Source of the DNA: Achromobacter pestifer
Lineage (GTDB): Bacteria; Pseudomonadota; Gammaproteobacteria; Burkholderiales; Burkholderiaceae_B
Length of the DNA stretch: 64,000 nt
Assembly (NCBI RefSeq): GCF_902859625.1
Contig: NZ_CADIJX010000010.1
Span: 83,344-147,343, forward strand
Direction: 5' to 3'
Numbering within the stretch: the first letter of the stretch is position 1; every line of letters starts with the position of its first letter. Positions 1-8,923 of this stretch are shown here, in pieces. A program made the position numbers and the translations under genes. The notes under the pieces are model-generated. The model saw only the letters and a list, made by a program, of their open reading frames with translations. It was not told where the DNA came from and ran no database searches.

Positions 1-275
1 AACGCGACGATCTGACCGATCACGTCCTCCATGCCGTAGAACTCCTGGAACGCCGGATAGCGCCGGATGGTCCGGTTGGAAAACAAACGGGAAAGACGTG
101 GGTCGTTGCGCGTATCCACGATTTCGGGTTCGCCGATCGCCGCCAGCATGCGCTCAGCGGGGCTGGCGTACGCCATGGGATCACGTTTGGCGAGGTTCAG
201 ATATTCCTCAAGGGAAAGCTCTGACTCCTGCTCTCTTGCATACTGCGACTTGAAGCCTTCGACGATGTTTTGCAC
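1..275 (-). CDS. prkA: PrkA family serine protein kinase, N-terminal part (cut by window edge)
   Basis: The reverse strand encodes the first 91 residues of a PrkA (YeaG) type protein kinase, a cytoplasmic AAA+/kinase protein linked to stress and stationary-phase responses. Family landmarks visible are the acidic start, a YASPAERMLAAIGEP block near residues 38-52, RLSRLFSNR near 61-69 and the YPAFQEFYGMED block before the missing Walker A loop. A GTG start at 275 is chosen because GGAGG lies 5 bases upstream and the family similarity begins there. The rest of the gene lies beyond position 1. In many proteobacteria yeaH and spoVR-like genes follow it, which cannot be checked here. Confidence 0.9.
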   Translation of the reverse strand, partial: MQNIVEGFKSQYAREQESELSLEEYLNLAKRDPMAYASPAERMLAAIGEPEIVDTRNDPRLSRLFSNRTIRRYPAFQEFYGMEDVIGQIVA

Positions 276-1194
276 GGAAACCTCCTACATACAACACGCG
301 AAAAATGCAGCACGTCCCTACGTGTCCCCATTGTGCCTCAGCGCCTACGCTTTACTAGACAAACTCGCGATAAGCATTGTCGGCCTGGTGTTATGTTGCT
401 TTCGCCACACATCAACCATGAAGCACGATCGGGCCCTTTCCATTTAGGCTGCTCCCATCGGATACAAGTTCCGTCAGGGAATGCAACTTACGTGAATAAG
501 TTATCTCGCACGCCTTCAGCATATTGCTATGGCACGCACGCATCATGCGGCTGCACATGAAATGGTCAGCAATGATTTGAAGGGATGAGATATCCCGGTG
601 GATTCTTATGATTCGGGTGTAAACCCGATGCGCCCGCTATGCGATGGCAGCGGACGGTCTGAACAGCGCCGTGGCGTCTTGTTCAGCAGCGTGCCGGTTC
701 GGTCGTAAAAAGCGCCGATATCGCAGCACGGGAATCCGTGGTGACGTGGGCGCGTAGCACTGTGCGGTGAAGGCCGTGAGCACGTAGCGCCAAGTCATGG
801 CTCTATGCTAAAGCCAATTGACCGTTTTGTGGCAATTCATTTGACGCATCGCCCAAAATAATGATGAGGGTTTTCGCCATGAAAATGCACATGCGTGAAT
901 CGCTCGCAAACTTGCTGCCATCGTCACGCCCACCAACGCCGAAAACCCCTTAAAACAGGAGTTTCGCGCGGTTTCAGCCCACGAATTAGCAGCCGATCAG
1001 GCCGAGTGCTAGTACCCCTTTCCTTGACGCGGATACTCTCTGCGACGACCCGTGTCGCGAACAAAACGCGCGTTGTCTTGAATGAAGGAAAGCTCGCATC
1101 TCACCGCGCGCGGCATGTTCCGAACGCGCATACGCTCCCACGCTGCGTCATGTTGCGTCGCTTGCAGCCCGCACCGTGCAACAGACAGGCAGAT
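276..1194. other. Gene-poor 0.9 kb region between prkA and ribD
   Basis: No convincing gene is seen here. The open frames that cover it run antisense through ribD and match no family I recognise. It should hold the leftward prkA promoter and the 3' end of ribD transcripts. Visible small structures are an inverted repeat CACGT-N4-ACGTG at 311-324, TCGGGT-GTAA-ACCCGA at 613-628, and a hairpin with arms TGAACA/TGTTCA and inner CGCC/GGCG at 660-685. A 24-codon frame at 879-953 on the plus strand (ATGAAAATGCAC start) has a purine-rich stretch 8 bases upstream. It is unlike anything I know and may be chance. Confidence 0.5.
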
Positions 1195-2346
1195 TCAATT
1201 CGGCGCACTCAAGGCCACGCGCTGCATCAGTTCGCGCCACGTCTGGGCCACCCGGGCGCGCAAGCGCACATCCGCGCCCAGCAGCGCGGTATCGATGAAT
1301 TCGTACCGCTGGGCAGCATCCAGATGCTCCAGCATCGGCAGGCGCACCATCCCCGCCGCATCGCCCAGCAGTACCGGCGCCACATACAGCAGCAGCTCGT
1401 CCACACACCCCGCGGAGACCAACGCGCCGGACAGGCCGGCCCCCGCTTCCACGTGAACTTCGTTGAATTGTTCCTGAGCGAACCAGCGCATCATGGCCTG
1501 CAAATCGACGCGATCCGGCACAGGGCCCGGCAGGACCACCACGCGCGCGTTCTGGTCGGCCAGACGCGCGGCCTTCGCGGCATCGTCACGGGCGGTGAAG
1601 ATAATCACTTCGCCGCCATCGAACAGGCGGGCATCCTCGGGAATGCTCAAGCGGCCATCAACCACCGCCTTGCGGGGTTGGCGCGGCGTATCCACACCGC
1701 GCACATTCAGCTGCGGATCGTCTTTCAAGACGGTGCCCATGCCGGTCAGCACCACGCAGCTGCGCGCGCGCCAGTGGTGCCCATCGGCGCGGGCCTCGGC
1801 GCCGGTGATCCATTGCGACATGCCGTTATGCAGCGCGCTGCGGCCATCCAGCGAGGCGGCCATCTTCATCCACACCCAAGGCAGGCCCCGGCTCATGCGG
1901 GAAATAAAACCCGCGTTGATCGCCAGCGCTTCTTCGGCGCACACGCCAGTCGTGACCGCGATGCCGGCCTCGCGCAAGCGCGCCAGGCCCTGCCCGTTGA
2001 CCAAGGGATTCGGATCGCCAATGGCTACAACCACCCGCGCGGGCCTTGCCGCCAGCACGGCATCCACGCAGGGTGGCGTACGGCCAAAATGGCTGCATGG
2101 CTCCAGCGTGACGTACATCGTGGCGCCTGCCACCGCCGCCTGGCGAGCCTGGGCATCGCGCAACGCGCAGATTTCAGCATGCGGGCCGCCCGGCGGCTGG
2201 GTCGCACCCTCGCCCAGCACCTGTCCATCGCGCACGATGACGCATCCGACCCGAGGGTTCGGTGCGGTGGAATACAGCACGCGCTCTGCCAGCGCCAGGG
2301 CGCGTCGCATCCAGAAGATATCGTCGGGGAGGCTTACGGTCGTCAT
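1195..2346 (-). CDS. ribD: Bifunctional riboflavin deaminase/reductase RibD
   Basis: This 383-residue protein carries out two consecutive cytoplasmic steps of riboflavin synthesis: deamination of the pyrimidine intermediate and NADPH reduction of its ribosyl chain. The N-terminal deaminase domain (about 1-145) has the zinc motif HAE at 56-58 and the paired cysteines 84 and 93. The reductase domain begins near 150 with the KMAASLDGR signature. The open frame extends 39 codons further upstream, but family similarity begins at MTTVSLPDDIFWM, so the start at 2346 is preferred despite a weak ribosome site. In related genomes ribD sits beside nrdR and glyA; here two genes on the other strand separate them. 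Confidence 0.95.
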   Translation of the reverse strand: MTTVSLPDDIFWMRRALALAERVLYSTAPNPRVGCVIVRDGQVLGEGATQPPGGPHAEICALRDAQARQAAVAGATMYVTLEPCSHFGRTPPCVDAVLAARPARVVVAIGDPNPLVNGQGLARLREAGIAVTTGVCAEEALAINAGFISRMSRGLPWVWMKMAASLDGRSALHNGMSQWITGAEARADGHHWRARSCVVLTGMGTVLKDDPQLNVRGVDTPRQPRKAVVDGRLSIPEDARLFDGGEVIIFTARDDAAKAARLADQNARVVVLPGPVPDRVDLQAMMRWFAQEQFNEVHVEAGAGLSGALVSAGCVDELLLYVAPVLLGDAAGMVRLPMLEHLDAAQRYEFIDTALLGADVRLRARVAQTWRELMQRVALSAPN

Positions 2347-2525
2347 GGCAGGAATTGTATGTCCGACGGCACCCCGCTGGGCACAACCCGCCAGCGCCAG
2401 GAGGGGTATGCTTGCAGCATGTCCGTTTTGGGCTGCTCGACGTCTTTTGACGATCTCGCGCACGGCCTGATTTCGCTCCAGAATGACGCCGTACCCCTTT
2501 AAATCCTTGGCCTGGAGCCTGGAAC

Positions 2526-3089
2526 ATGAAAAAAGCGCTGATCGTCATCGACGTGCAAGAGTCTTTCCGGCACCGTCCGTTTTGGGATGAAACTGAATAT
2601 CCGGCGTTTCTGGAGCACATCCAGGGGCTGATCGATTCGGCGGCCGCCCAGGGAATCCCCGTGCTTCAGGTGTTCCACACCAGCAAGTCCACCGACCCCG
2701 CCAATCCGTTCTCGCTGGCCTCCGGTCACGTGAAGACGCTAAAGGAATTGCGCGTTTCCCCCCATGCCGTCTTTCACAAAACCGTCCATTCCTCGCTGTA
2801 TGCCGAGAACGCGGACGGCCTGTCGCTGCACGATTGGCTGTGGGAAAACGGCATCGAAGGCGTCATCGTCAGCGGCATCCGCACCGAACAGTGCTGCGAA
2901 ACCACGTCACGCCATGCCAGCGACGCAGGCTTCAAGGTGGTCTTCCCGACCGACGCCACGCTGACCTTCGCCATGCAAAGCCCTTCGGGCAAGCACTACA
3001 CGCCGGCCGAGATCCGGGATCGCACCGAGCTGGTGCTGCACGGACGTTTTGCCCGCATTTCGCGCGCCGCCGACGCGCTGGCGGACTGA
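2526..3089 (+). CDS. Isochorismatase-family cysteine hydrolase
   Basis: A 187-residue single-domain cysteine hydrolase of the isochorismatase/nicotinamidase superfamily. The expected triad is present: D9 in VIDVQ, K85 in HKT, and C123 in the RTEQCCETT stretch, followed by the conserved threonine 127. Such enzymes cleave amides, carbamates or vinyl ethers, and substrate cannot be told from sequence. It ends 19 bases before the next gene, a GATase1/AraC regulator on the same strand, so the two are probably co-transcribed and the regulator may control the hydrolase. A GGAG stretch 9 bases upstream supports this start. Confidence 0.88.
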   Translation: MKKALIVIDVQESFRHRPFWDETEYPAFLEHIQGLIDSAAAQGIPVLQVFHTSKSTDPANPFSLASGHVKTLKELRVSPHAVFHKTVHSSLYAENADGLSLHDWLWENGIEGVIVSGIRTEQCCETTSRHASDAGFKVVFPTDATLTFAMQSPSGKHYTPAEIRDRTELVLHGRFARISRAADALAD

Positions 3090-3108
3090 CACCGATCTGG
3101 AAAACGCC

Positions 3109-4071
3109 ATGATTCCGGTGTACTTCGTCTTGTCGCGAGGCATCGTCCTGCTGGATCTGGCGGGTCCGGCAGAGGCCTTCCGCGTGGCCAACAAGCTGTG
3201 CCCCGACACCTTCGCGCTGCATTTTTGCGGCCCGTCGGAAGCCGTGGAAAGTGGTCTGGCGGGGCTACACCTGGCCAACATCCAGCCGCTGCCGACCGGC
3301 TTGCCCGACCACGCGCTCGTCATCATTTCCGGCGTGGTGGGCCAGCCCACCCGCCTGGAAGGCCCAGACGCCCACGCCATCATCCAATGGCTGGCGGCAC
3401 GCCACCCCGTGGACGGCTTCACACTGATGACCGTCTGCGCGGGTGCGCTGTTCGCCGCGTCGGCGGGCCTGACCCGGCAGCGCGACTGCACCACGCATCA
3501 TTCATGCCTGGCGCAACTGTCGGGCATCGATCCGACCGCCCGCGTGCACGACAATCGGATCTTTGTCGAAGACGGCAACCTGGTCAGCAGCGCCGGCATC
3601 ACGGCGGGCATCGACCTGGCGTTGCACATGGTGTCGCGCCACTGCGGGCCGCGCGTCGCCAGCGAGGTGGCGCGCGACATGGTGGTCTACCAGCGTCGAG
3701 CCGGCACGGATTCCGCGCTGTCACCGTGGCTGGAGCATCGCAGCCACTTGCATCCTGGCGTGCATCGCGTCCAGGATGCCGTCATTCGCAACCCTGCCGC
3801 GCCCTGGTCCGCGCAGTCTCTGGCGGACCAGGCGCATACCAGCGCCCGCCACCTGACGCGCCTGTTCCGCGAGCATGCGGGTTGCACGCCAATGGACTAC
3901 CTGTATCAGATACGTGTCGCGCTGGCGCGCGACTTGCTGCGTGAAACCCGGTTGGATCTGGAGCGCGTGGCGGAAAAATCGGGGTTTGGCTCAGCGCAGC
4001 ACATGCGCCGCGTATGGCGCAAATTTGAACCACAGACGCCAAGCGTGGCGCGCTTGGCGCCCATGCAATAA
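3109..4071 (+). CDS. GlxA/FtrA-type transcriptional regulator (DJ-1/PfpI + AraC HTH)
   Basis: A 320-residue regulator in two parts. Residues 1 to about 170 form a DJ-1/PfpI (GATase1-like) sensor fold, with the nucleophile-elbow region TVCAGALFAASAGLT. The C-terminal 100 residues are an AraC-type double helix-turn-helix (WSAQSLADQAHTSARHLTRLF, then FGSAQHMRRVWRKF). The open frame starts 60 bases earlier inside the upstream hydrolase gene; the ATG at 3109 is chosen because the sensor fold starts with MIPVYFVLSRGIVLLDLAGP. Members commonly activate adjacent catabolic genes in response to nitrogenous compounds, so the preceding hydrolase is the likely target. The inducer is unknown. Confidence 0.85.
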   Translation: MIPVYFVLSRGIVLLDLAGPAEAFRVANKLCPDTFALHFCGPSEAVESGLAGLHLANIQPLPTGLPDHALVIISGVVGQPTRLEGPDAHAIIQWLAARHPVDGFTLMTVCAGALFAASAGLTRQRDCTTHHSCLAQLSGIDPTARVHDNRIFVEDGNLVSSAGITAGIDLALHMVSRHCGPRVASEVARDMVVYQRRAGTDSALSPWLEHRSHLHPGVHRVQDAVIRNPAAPWSAQSLADQAHTSARHLTRLFREHAGCTPMDYLYQIRVALARDLLRETRLDLERVAEKSGFGSAQHMRRVWRKFEPQTPSVARLAPMQ

Positions 4072-4088
4072 CGGCGCCGAAGCGCCGT
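4071..4088. terminator. Hairpin between convergent araC-type gene and nrdR
   Basis: A perfect 7-bp stem (ACGGCGC/GCGCCGT) with a CGAA loop begins on the last base of the regulator's stop codon. It lies between two convergent genes. There is no clean T-tract, so factor-independent termination is only suggested. Confidence 0.5.
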
Positions 4089-4113
4089 CATCCTTCCTGC
4101 CAAACGCAAGACG

Positions 4114-4593
4114 TCATTCCTTGCGTAGCTTGCCCGGCAGCAACGGACCCTGCATCTCACGGATCGCTTCGACGAATTCGCCGATGTCCTCGAAGCTCTT
4201 GTAGACCGATGCAAAGCGCACATAGGCCACCTTGTCGAGCTTGCGCAGTTCGGTCATCACCAGTTCACCGATGTGTTCGGTGGGCACTTCGCGCAGCCCG
4301 CTTGCCAGCAGTTTCTCTTCGATGCGCGCCACGGCCGCATCCACATCCTCGGTGCTGACAGGACGCTTGCGCAGCGCCAGGCTCAGGCTGGCGCGCAATT
4401 TGGCGGGATCGTACTCGCTACGGCTGCCGTTGCGCTTGACGACGGAAGGCAGGGCAAGTTCCACCCGCTCATAGGTGGTGAAGCGCTTGTCACAGGATAG
4501 GCAGCGACGGCGGCGACGAATCGCGTCGCCCTCTTCCGAGACCCGGCTGTCGACGACCTGTGTTTCGGCATGGCCGCAAAATGGACACCGCAT
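4114..4593 (-). CDS. nrdR: Transcriptional repressor NrdR
   Basis: This 159-residue protein is the (d)ATP-sensing repressor of ribonucleotide reductase genes. The zinc ribbon uses C3, C6, C31 and C34 (CPFCGH and CLSCDK). An ATP-cone of the same type as in NrdA follows at about residues 49-139 (VVKRNGSRSEYD onwards). The length is usual for the family. It lies downstream of glyA on the same strand, as in many beta- and gammaproteobacteria, and may be co-transcribed with it. Two sites resembling NrdR boxes occur upstream of nrdAB at 41832-41878 in this same window, giving it a plausible target. Confidence 0.97.
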   Translation of the reverse strand: MRCPFCGHAETQVVDSRVSEEGDAIRRRRRCLSCDKRFTTYERVELALPSVVKRNGSRSEYDPAKLRASLSLALRKRPVSTEDVDAAVARIEEKLLASGLREVPTEHIGELVMTELRKLDKVAYVRFASVYKSFEDIGEFVEAIREMQGPLLPGKLRKE

Positions 4594-4811
4594 GTGTGTT
4601 CCCTAAAGGCACGGATAGCAATAATTGAGCATATTGTAACGACGCGCCCCAGGGGAGGCGCCAACATGACTAATTCGTCCCCAATAACCTGGACGAGCCC
4701 GGTTGAGGATAGCGCCTGCGCCCTGGAAAGCAAAGGGACGGCGCCTTGCGGGGCCGTCCCTTTGGTCTGGCCCCTGCGGCGGATAGCCTCAGGGCCTTTG
4801 AGGAATGCTGC

Positions 4812-6062
4812 TTACTTCTTGCCGTAGACCGGCAGGCGCGACGTCAGTTCGTTGACGCGAGCGCGCACGGCGGCGATGTTGGCTTCGTCACGCGGATTGT
4901 CCAACACGTCGGCGATCAGGTTGGCGGTCAGCTCGGCGTCGGCTTCCGTGAAACCGCGCGTGGTCATGGCCGGCGTGCCCAGGCGGATGCCGCTGGTCAC
5001 GAAAGGCTTTTCCGGATCATTCGGGATGGCGTTCTTGTTGACCGTGATGTGGGCTTGGCCCAGCACGGCTTCCGCTTCCTTGCCCGTGATGCCCTTGGAA
5101 CGCAGGTCCACCAGCATGACGTGGCTTTCAGTGCGGCCGGAAACAATGCGCAGACCGCGCTTGACCAGCGTGTCCGCCAGCACCTTGGCGTTCTTGACCA
5201 CTTGTTGCGCGTAGTCCTTGAACTGCGGTTCCAGTGCTTCCTTGAACGCCACGGCCTTGCCGGCGATGACGTGCATCAGCGGACCACCCTGGATGCCGGG
5301 GAAGATCGCCGAGTTGATGATCTTCTCATGTTCGGCCTTCATCATGATCACGCCACCGCGCGGGCCGCGCAGCGACTTGTGCGTCGTCGACGTGACGAAG
5401 TCGGCGTGCGGGACCGGATTGGGGTAGGCGCCGCCGGCGACGAGGCCTGCGTAGTGGGCGATGTCGACCATGAACAGCGCGCCGTTTTCACGGGCGATGC
5501 GAGCCATGCGCTCGAAGTCGATGTGCAGGGCGTAGGCCGAAGCGCCTGCGACGATCAGCTTGGGCTTGTGTTCGCGGGCCAGCTGTTCAACTTGGTCGTA
5601 GTTCAGGACTTCGTTTTGATCCAGGCCGTACGAGATGAAGTTGTACAGCTTGCCCGATGCGTTGACCGACGCGCCGTGCGTCAGGTGGCCGCCTTCGGCC
5701 AGGCTCATGCCCAGCACGGTGTCGCCCGGCTTCAGCACGGCCATGTACACGCCCTGGTTGGCCTGCGAACCCGAATTGGGCTGCACGTTGGCGGCTTCAG
5801 CACCGAAGATTTCCTTCAGGCGGTCGATGGCCAGTTGCTCAACCACGTCGACGTATTCGCAACCACCGTAGTAACGCTTGCCCGGATAGCCTTCGGCATA
5901 TTTGTTCGTGAGCTGCGTGCCCTGCGCTTCCATGACGGCGGGGCTGGCGTAGTTCTCCGAAGCGATCAGCTCAATGTGCTGCTCTTGGCGAACGTCTTCC
6001 TTCTGGATGGCGGCCCAAACGTCCGGGTCAGCCTTGGACAAGGTGAGGTTGCGGTCAAACAT
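4812..6062 (-). CDS. glyA: Serine hydroxymethyltransferase GlyA
   Basis: A 416-residue PLP enzyme that interconverts serine plus tetrahydrofolate with glycine plus methylene-tetrahydrofolate in the cytoplasm, the main supply of one-carbon units. The PLP lysine is K229 in TTHKSLRGPRGG, and the N-terminal IELIASENYAS and NKYAEGYPGKRYYGG blocks are intact. The open frame extends 70 codons upstream, but homology begins at MFDRNLTL, so the start at 6062 is used. A candidate promoter and two dyads lie 48-105 bases upstream. nrdR follows about 220 bases downstream on the same strand. Confidence 0.97.
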   Translation of the reverse strand: MFDRNLTLSKADPDVWAAIQKEDVRQEQHIELIASENYASPAVMEAQGTQLTNKYAEGYPGKRYYGGCEYVDVVEQLAIDRLKEIFGAEAANVQPNSGSQANQGVYMAVLKPGDTVLGMSLAEGGHLTHGASVNASGKLYNFISYGLDQNEVLNYDQVEQLAREHKPKLIVAGASAYALHIDFERMARIARENGALFMVDIAHYAGLVAGGAYPNPVPHADFVTSTTHKSLRGPRGGVIMMKAEHEKIINSAIFPGIQGGPLMHVIAGKAVAFKEALEPQFKDYAQQVVKNAKVLADTLVKRGLRIVSGRTESHVMLVDLRSKGITGKEAEAVLGQAHITVNKNAIPNDPEKPFVTSGIRLGTPAMTTRGFTEADAELTANLIADVLDNPRDEANIAAVRARVNELTSRLPVYGKK

Positions 6063-6109
6063 GACGGGGGATTCCTGAGGCGGTATGAGAAGAGAAAGCG
6101 GTGTCGGGT

Positions 6110-6166
6110 GGGTAAACCCGAAGAATGCTGAATAGTTTACCCCGTCGGGCGGCTTCAATTGCCGCC
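6110..6166 (-). promoter_or_regulatory. glyA promoter region with two inverted repeats
   Basis: On the minus strand TTGAAG (6153-6158) and TATTCA (6129-6134) are spaced 18 bases and could form a sigma70 promoter for glyA. The -10 element lies inside a dyad GGGTAAAC-N17-GTTTACCC (6110-6142). The -35 element lies inside a second dyad, GGCGGC-N7-GCCGCC (6148-6166). The overlap of dyads with promoter elements suggests an operator or a structured leader. The factor is unknown. Confidence 0.45.
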
Positions 6167-6266
6167 AAAATGCGCCGAAGCTGGGCAAAATACCGACGAC
6201 GGGCACGAAAACCACGCTAACGCGCCGTGCACGGAAACCGCTCTCAACCCGACTTGAGAAACTTTC

Positions 6267-6902
6267 ATGCAAAGTGCCACTCTCATAACCTACTCGCTAG
6301 TAGCTGCCACCAGCGTTGTCATTCCCGGCCCCGCCACCATGCTCGCCATCCGCAATGGCGCAGCCGGCGGCGTCCGCGCCGTACTGCCGTCCACGCTGGG
6401 CAACATGACGGGCCTGTTCCTGCTTTCGGCAGCCGCCATGCTGGGCCTGGGCATGGTCCTGCAATCATCGGCGATGCTGTTCATGGTGTTGAAAGTGGCG
6501 GGCGCCGCCTATCTGATCTACATGGGCTTGCGCCATCTGCTGGGACGCGCCCACATCGCGCCACCCGAAACAGCGTCCACCGGCGTTACGCGGCGAGGCG
6601 GTCAGTTGTACCTGGAAGCCACCTTTGTGGCCGCCATGAACCCCAAGCCCATCCTGTTCTTCACCGCGCTGTTCCCGCAATTCCTGAACGCGCACGAGTC
6701 GCTGCTGCCGCAGTTCTTCGCGCTGACCGGCATCTTCATGGCCATGTCGATGGTGTCTCTGCTGACCTACGGCACCCTGGCCCACCGCGCCCGCCGCCTG
6801 CTGCGCCAACCGCGCATCGTGGTCTGGCTGAATCGCCTGGTCGGCTCGATCTTCGTCGCGTTCGGATTGGCGCTACTGCGCCTGAAACGCTCGACCACCT
6901 GA
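6267..6902 (+). CDS. LysE/RhtB family amino acid exporter
   Basis: A 211-residue inner-membrane protein of the LysE/RhtB translocator family, which exports amino acids such as lysine, homoserine or threonine. Hydrophobic segments fit five or six membrane helices. The family stretch PGPATMLAIRNGAAGGVRA is near residues 20-38, and the central FLEATFVAAMNPKPILFF-like block (here YLEATFVAAMNPKPILFF) is at about 112-130. It is transcribed away from glyA and ends before a strong bidirectional terminator shared with the convergent gene. The substrate cannot be predicted. Confidence 0.9.
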   Translation: MQSATLITYSLVAATSVVIPGPATMLAIRNGAAGGVRAVLPSTLGNMTGLFLLSAAAMLGLGMVLQSSAMLFMVLKVAGAAYLIYMGLRHLLGRAHIAPPETASTGVTRRGGQLYLEATFVAAMNPKPILFFTALFPQFLNAHESLLPQFFALTGIFMAMSMVSLLTYGTLAHRARRLLRQPRIVVWLNRLVGSIFVAFGLALLRLKRSTT

Positions 6903-6927
6903 TGGACGGCAAACCGGGAAAGTAAGA

Positions 6928-6953
6928 AAAGGCCGCAATCGCGGCCTTTTTGC
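6928..6953. terminator. Bidirectional intrinsic terminator
   Basis: A GGCCGC-AATC-GCGGCC stem (6932-6947) is flanked by an A-run on the left and a T-run on the right. It can therefore end both the exporter gene and the convergent PEBP-like gene. Confidence 0.88.
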
Positions 6954-6968
6954 ATCCTGGCGGAGGCT

Positions 6969-7622
6969 TCAAGTCTCGGTGGCCCCGATCTGCTTGGGTG
7001 CCAGCTTCGGATTCAGGGTGTAGGTGCCCGTTACCGAGGCCTGGGCCAGCACATGCTTCTGCATGGCGCGCAGCGCGTCCTCGCCGGTGAAGGAACCGTT
7101 CAAGTTCAGGCTGTGCACATCCAGCGCGTAGAGCGTGAACACGTAGCGGTGCACGATCGAATCGTTCCAGGGCGGGCATGGGCCGTCATAGCCGAAGTAA
7201 TCGCCGCTCATGTCATGGTCGTTGGCGAACCACGAGGAATACGAGTTGATGCCCTGGCGTGCATCCATCGGCGCCAAGGGGCCGCCTTTGCCGCGCGGCG
7301 TGATGCCGTTGGAAAAGGCGCCTTCATCGATGTCGCGCATGTCGGCCGCCAAATCCACCAGCACCCAATGGAAGAAATCCACGCGGGGGAGATCGGCCGG
7401 AACTTCGCGGCCTTCCTGGTTGACGTCGTCGGGCCGCGAGGGCACGTCCGGATCGTGGCAGATCAACGCAAACGACTGAGTTCCCGGCGGCACATCGTCC
7501 CACGAAAACTGCGGGTTGTAGTTGTCTGCCAGCGCGACGTGCGATTGCGCATCGATCTTGCCGAAAGCGTAGCGTTCGGGAATCGACTCGTGATCGGAAA
7601 AAGACAAACTCGAAAGTTTCAT
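6969..7622 (-). CDS. YbhB/YbcL family PEBP-like protein
   Basis: A 217-residue member of the bacterial phosphatidylethanolamine-binding (Raf kinase inhibitor-like) family. Typical blocks are NYNPQFSWDDVPPGTQSFALICHDPDVP at about 34-61 and the YDGPCPP-HRYVFTLYALD region at about 144-167. The Met at 7622 is preferred over the Met 10 codons upstream because AAGGAG lies 8 bases before it. No signal peptide is seen, so it is probably cytoplasmic. The bacterial function is not established; the fold binds anionic ligands. Confidence 0.88.
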   Translation of the reverse strand: MKLSSLSFSDHESIPERYAFGKIDAQSHVALADNYNPQFSWDDVPPGTQSFALICHDPDVPSRPDDVNQEGREVPADLPRVDFFHWVLVDLAADMRDIDEGAFSNGITPRGKGGPLAPMDARQGINSYSSWFANDHDMSGDYFGYDGPCPPWNDSIVHRYVFTLYALDVHSLNLNGSFTGEDALRAMQKHVLAQASVTGTYTLNPKLAPKQIGATET

Positions 7623-7693
7623 GTCGTGCTCCTTGAAGTGCCGCAAAGACATCCCGCCCCTGCCTGTACCCTCAGCGTATCAAAACTTCGCAA

Positions 7694-8923
7694 TTATGGG
7701 TTCAAGTTAACACGCGCAAACTTGCGCTTGCCCACCTGAACGACGTAAGTCCCCGCGGGCAATTGCAACGATTTATCTTCAACCCGATCGCCGTTCACGC
7801 GCACGCCACCCTGCTCCACATTGCGCTGCGCTTCCGAACCCGAGGCGACCAGGCCCGCTTCGCGCAGCAACTTCAGAATGCCCACCGGCGCACCACCGAT
7901 GTTCACCTCGGGCATGTCTTCCGGAATGGCGCCATCGCGGAAGCGTGCCTCGAAGGAGGCCAGCGCGTCCTCGGCCGCGCGGGCGGAGTGGAAGCGCGTG
8001 ATGATTTCCTGAGCCAGCATGACTTTCGCATCCCGCGGGTTGCGGCCGCCATCGATCTCTTGCTTGAGGGCGGCGATGTCTTCCAGCGAACGGAACGACA
8101 GCAATTCAAAGTAACGCCACATCAGCGTGTCGGAAATCGACATCAGCTTGCCGAACATCGAATCAGGCGACTCCGAAATACCGATGTAGTTGCCCTTGGA
8201 CTTGGACATTTTCTCTACGCCGTCCGTGCCCACCAGCAGCGGCATCGTCAAGATGCACTGGGGCTCCTGGCCATATTCCTTTTGCAGCTCGCGCCCGACC
8301 AGCAGGTTGAACTTCTGATCGGTGCCCCCCAGCTCCAGATCGGACTTCAGCGCCACCGAGTCATAGCCCTGCATCAGCGGATACAGGAATTCGTGCACCG
8401 AAATCGGGATGCCGCCCTTGAAACGCTTGGTGAAGTCCTCGCGCTCCATCATGCGGGCCACCGTGTAACGCGACGCCAGCTGAATCATGCCGCGCGCGCC
8501 CAGCGGATCGCACCACTCGGAGTTGTAACGGATCTCGGTGCGAGCCGGATCCAGCACCAGGCTGGCCTGCGCATAGTAGGTCTTGGCGTTGGACTCGATC
8601 TGCTCGCGGGTCAGCGGCGGACGGGTGCTGTTGCGGCCGCTGGGGTCCCCGATGGTCGAGGTGAAATCGCCAATCAGAAAGATGACGTTATGGCCCAGAT
8701 CCTGCAACTGGCGCATCTTGTTCAGGACCACGGTGTGGCCCAGGTGGATGTCTGGCGCGGTGGGATCGAGCCCCAGCTTGATGCGCAGAGGCACGCCAGT
8801 GGCGCGGCTCTTGGCCAGCTTGCGGGCAAACTCGGATTCGACCAACAGCTCATCGCAGCCGCGTTTGGCTATACGCAGATCGGCTTCAACTTCGGGAGTG
8901 ATAGGGGCTTCAGAGGGTGACAT
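7694..8923 (-). CDS. tyrS: Tyrosyl-tRNA synthetase
   Basis: A 409-residue class I aminoacyl-tRNA synthetase that charges tRNA-Tyr. The HIGH motif appears as HLGH at 60-63 and the KMSKS loop at 238-242. A C-terminal S4 RNA-binding domain occupies about 345-405. The length and the KMSKS form fit the shorter bacterial TyrRS subtype found in many beta- and gammaproteobacteria. It is divergent from the M23 peptidase gene across a 255-base spacer. Confidence 0.97.
   Translation of the reverse strand: MSPSEAPITPEVEADLRIAKRGCDELLVESEFARKLAKSRATGVPLRIKLGLDPTAPDIHLGHTVVLNKMRQLQDLGHNVIFLIGDFTSTIGDPSGRNSTRPPLTREQIESNAKTYYAQASLVLDPARTEIRYNSEWCDPLGARGMIQLASRYTVARMMEREDFTKRFKGGIPISVHEFLYPLMQGYDSVALKSDLELGGTDQKFNLLVGRELQKEYGQEPQCILTMPLLVGTDGVEKMSKSKGNYIGISESPDSMFGKLMSISDTLMWRYFELLSFRSLEDIAALKQEIDGGRNPRDAKVMLAQEIITRFHSARAAEDALASFEARFRDGAIPEDMPEVNIGGAPVGILKLLREAGLVASGSEAQRNVEQGGVRVNGDRVEDKSLQLPAGTYVVQVGKRKFARVNLNP

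Noticed and set aside
895..2502. A 535-codon plus-strand frame across ribD and the upstream gap
   Set aside because: It is antisense to ribD for most of its length and its composition is that of a shadow frame.
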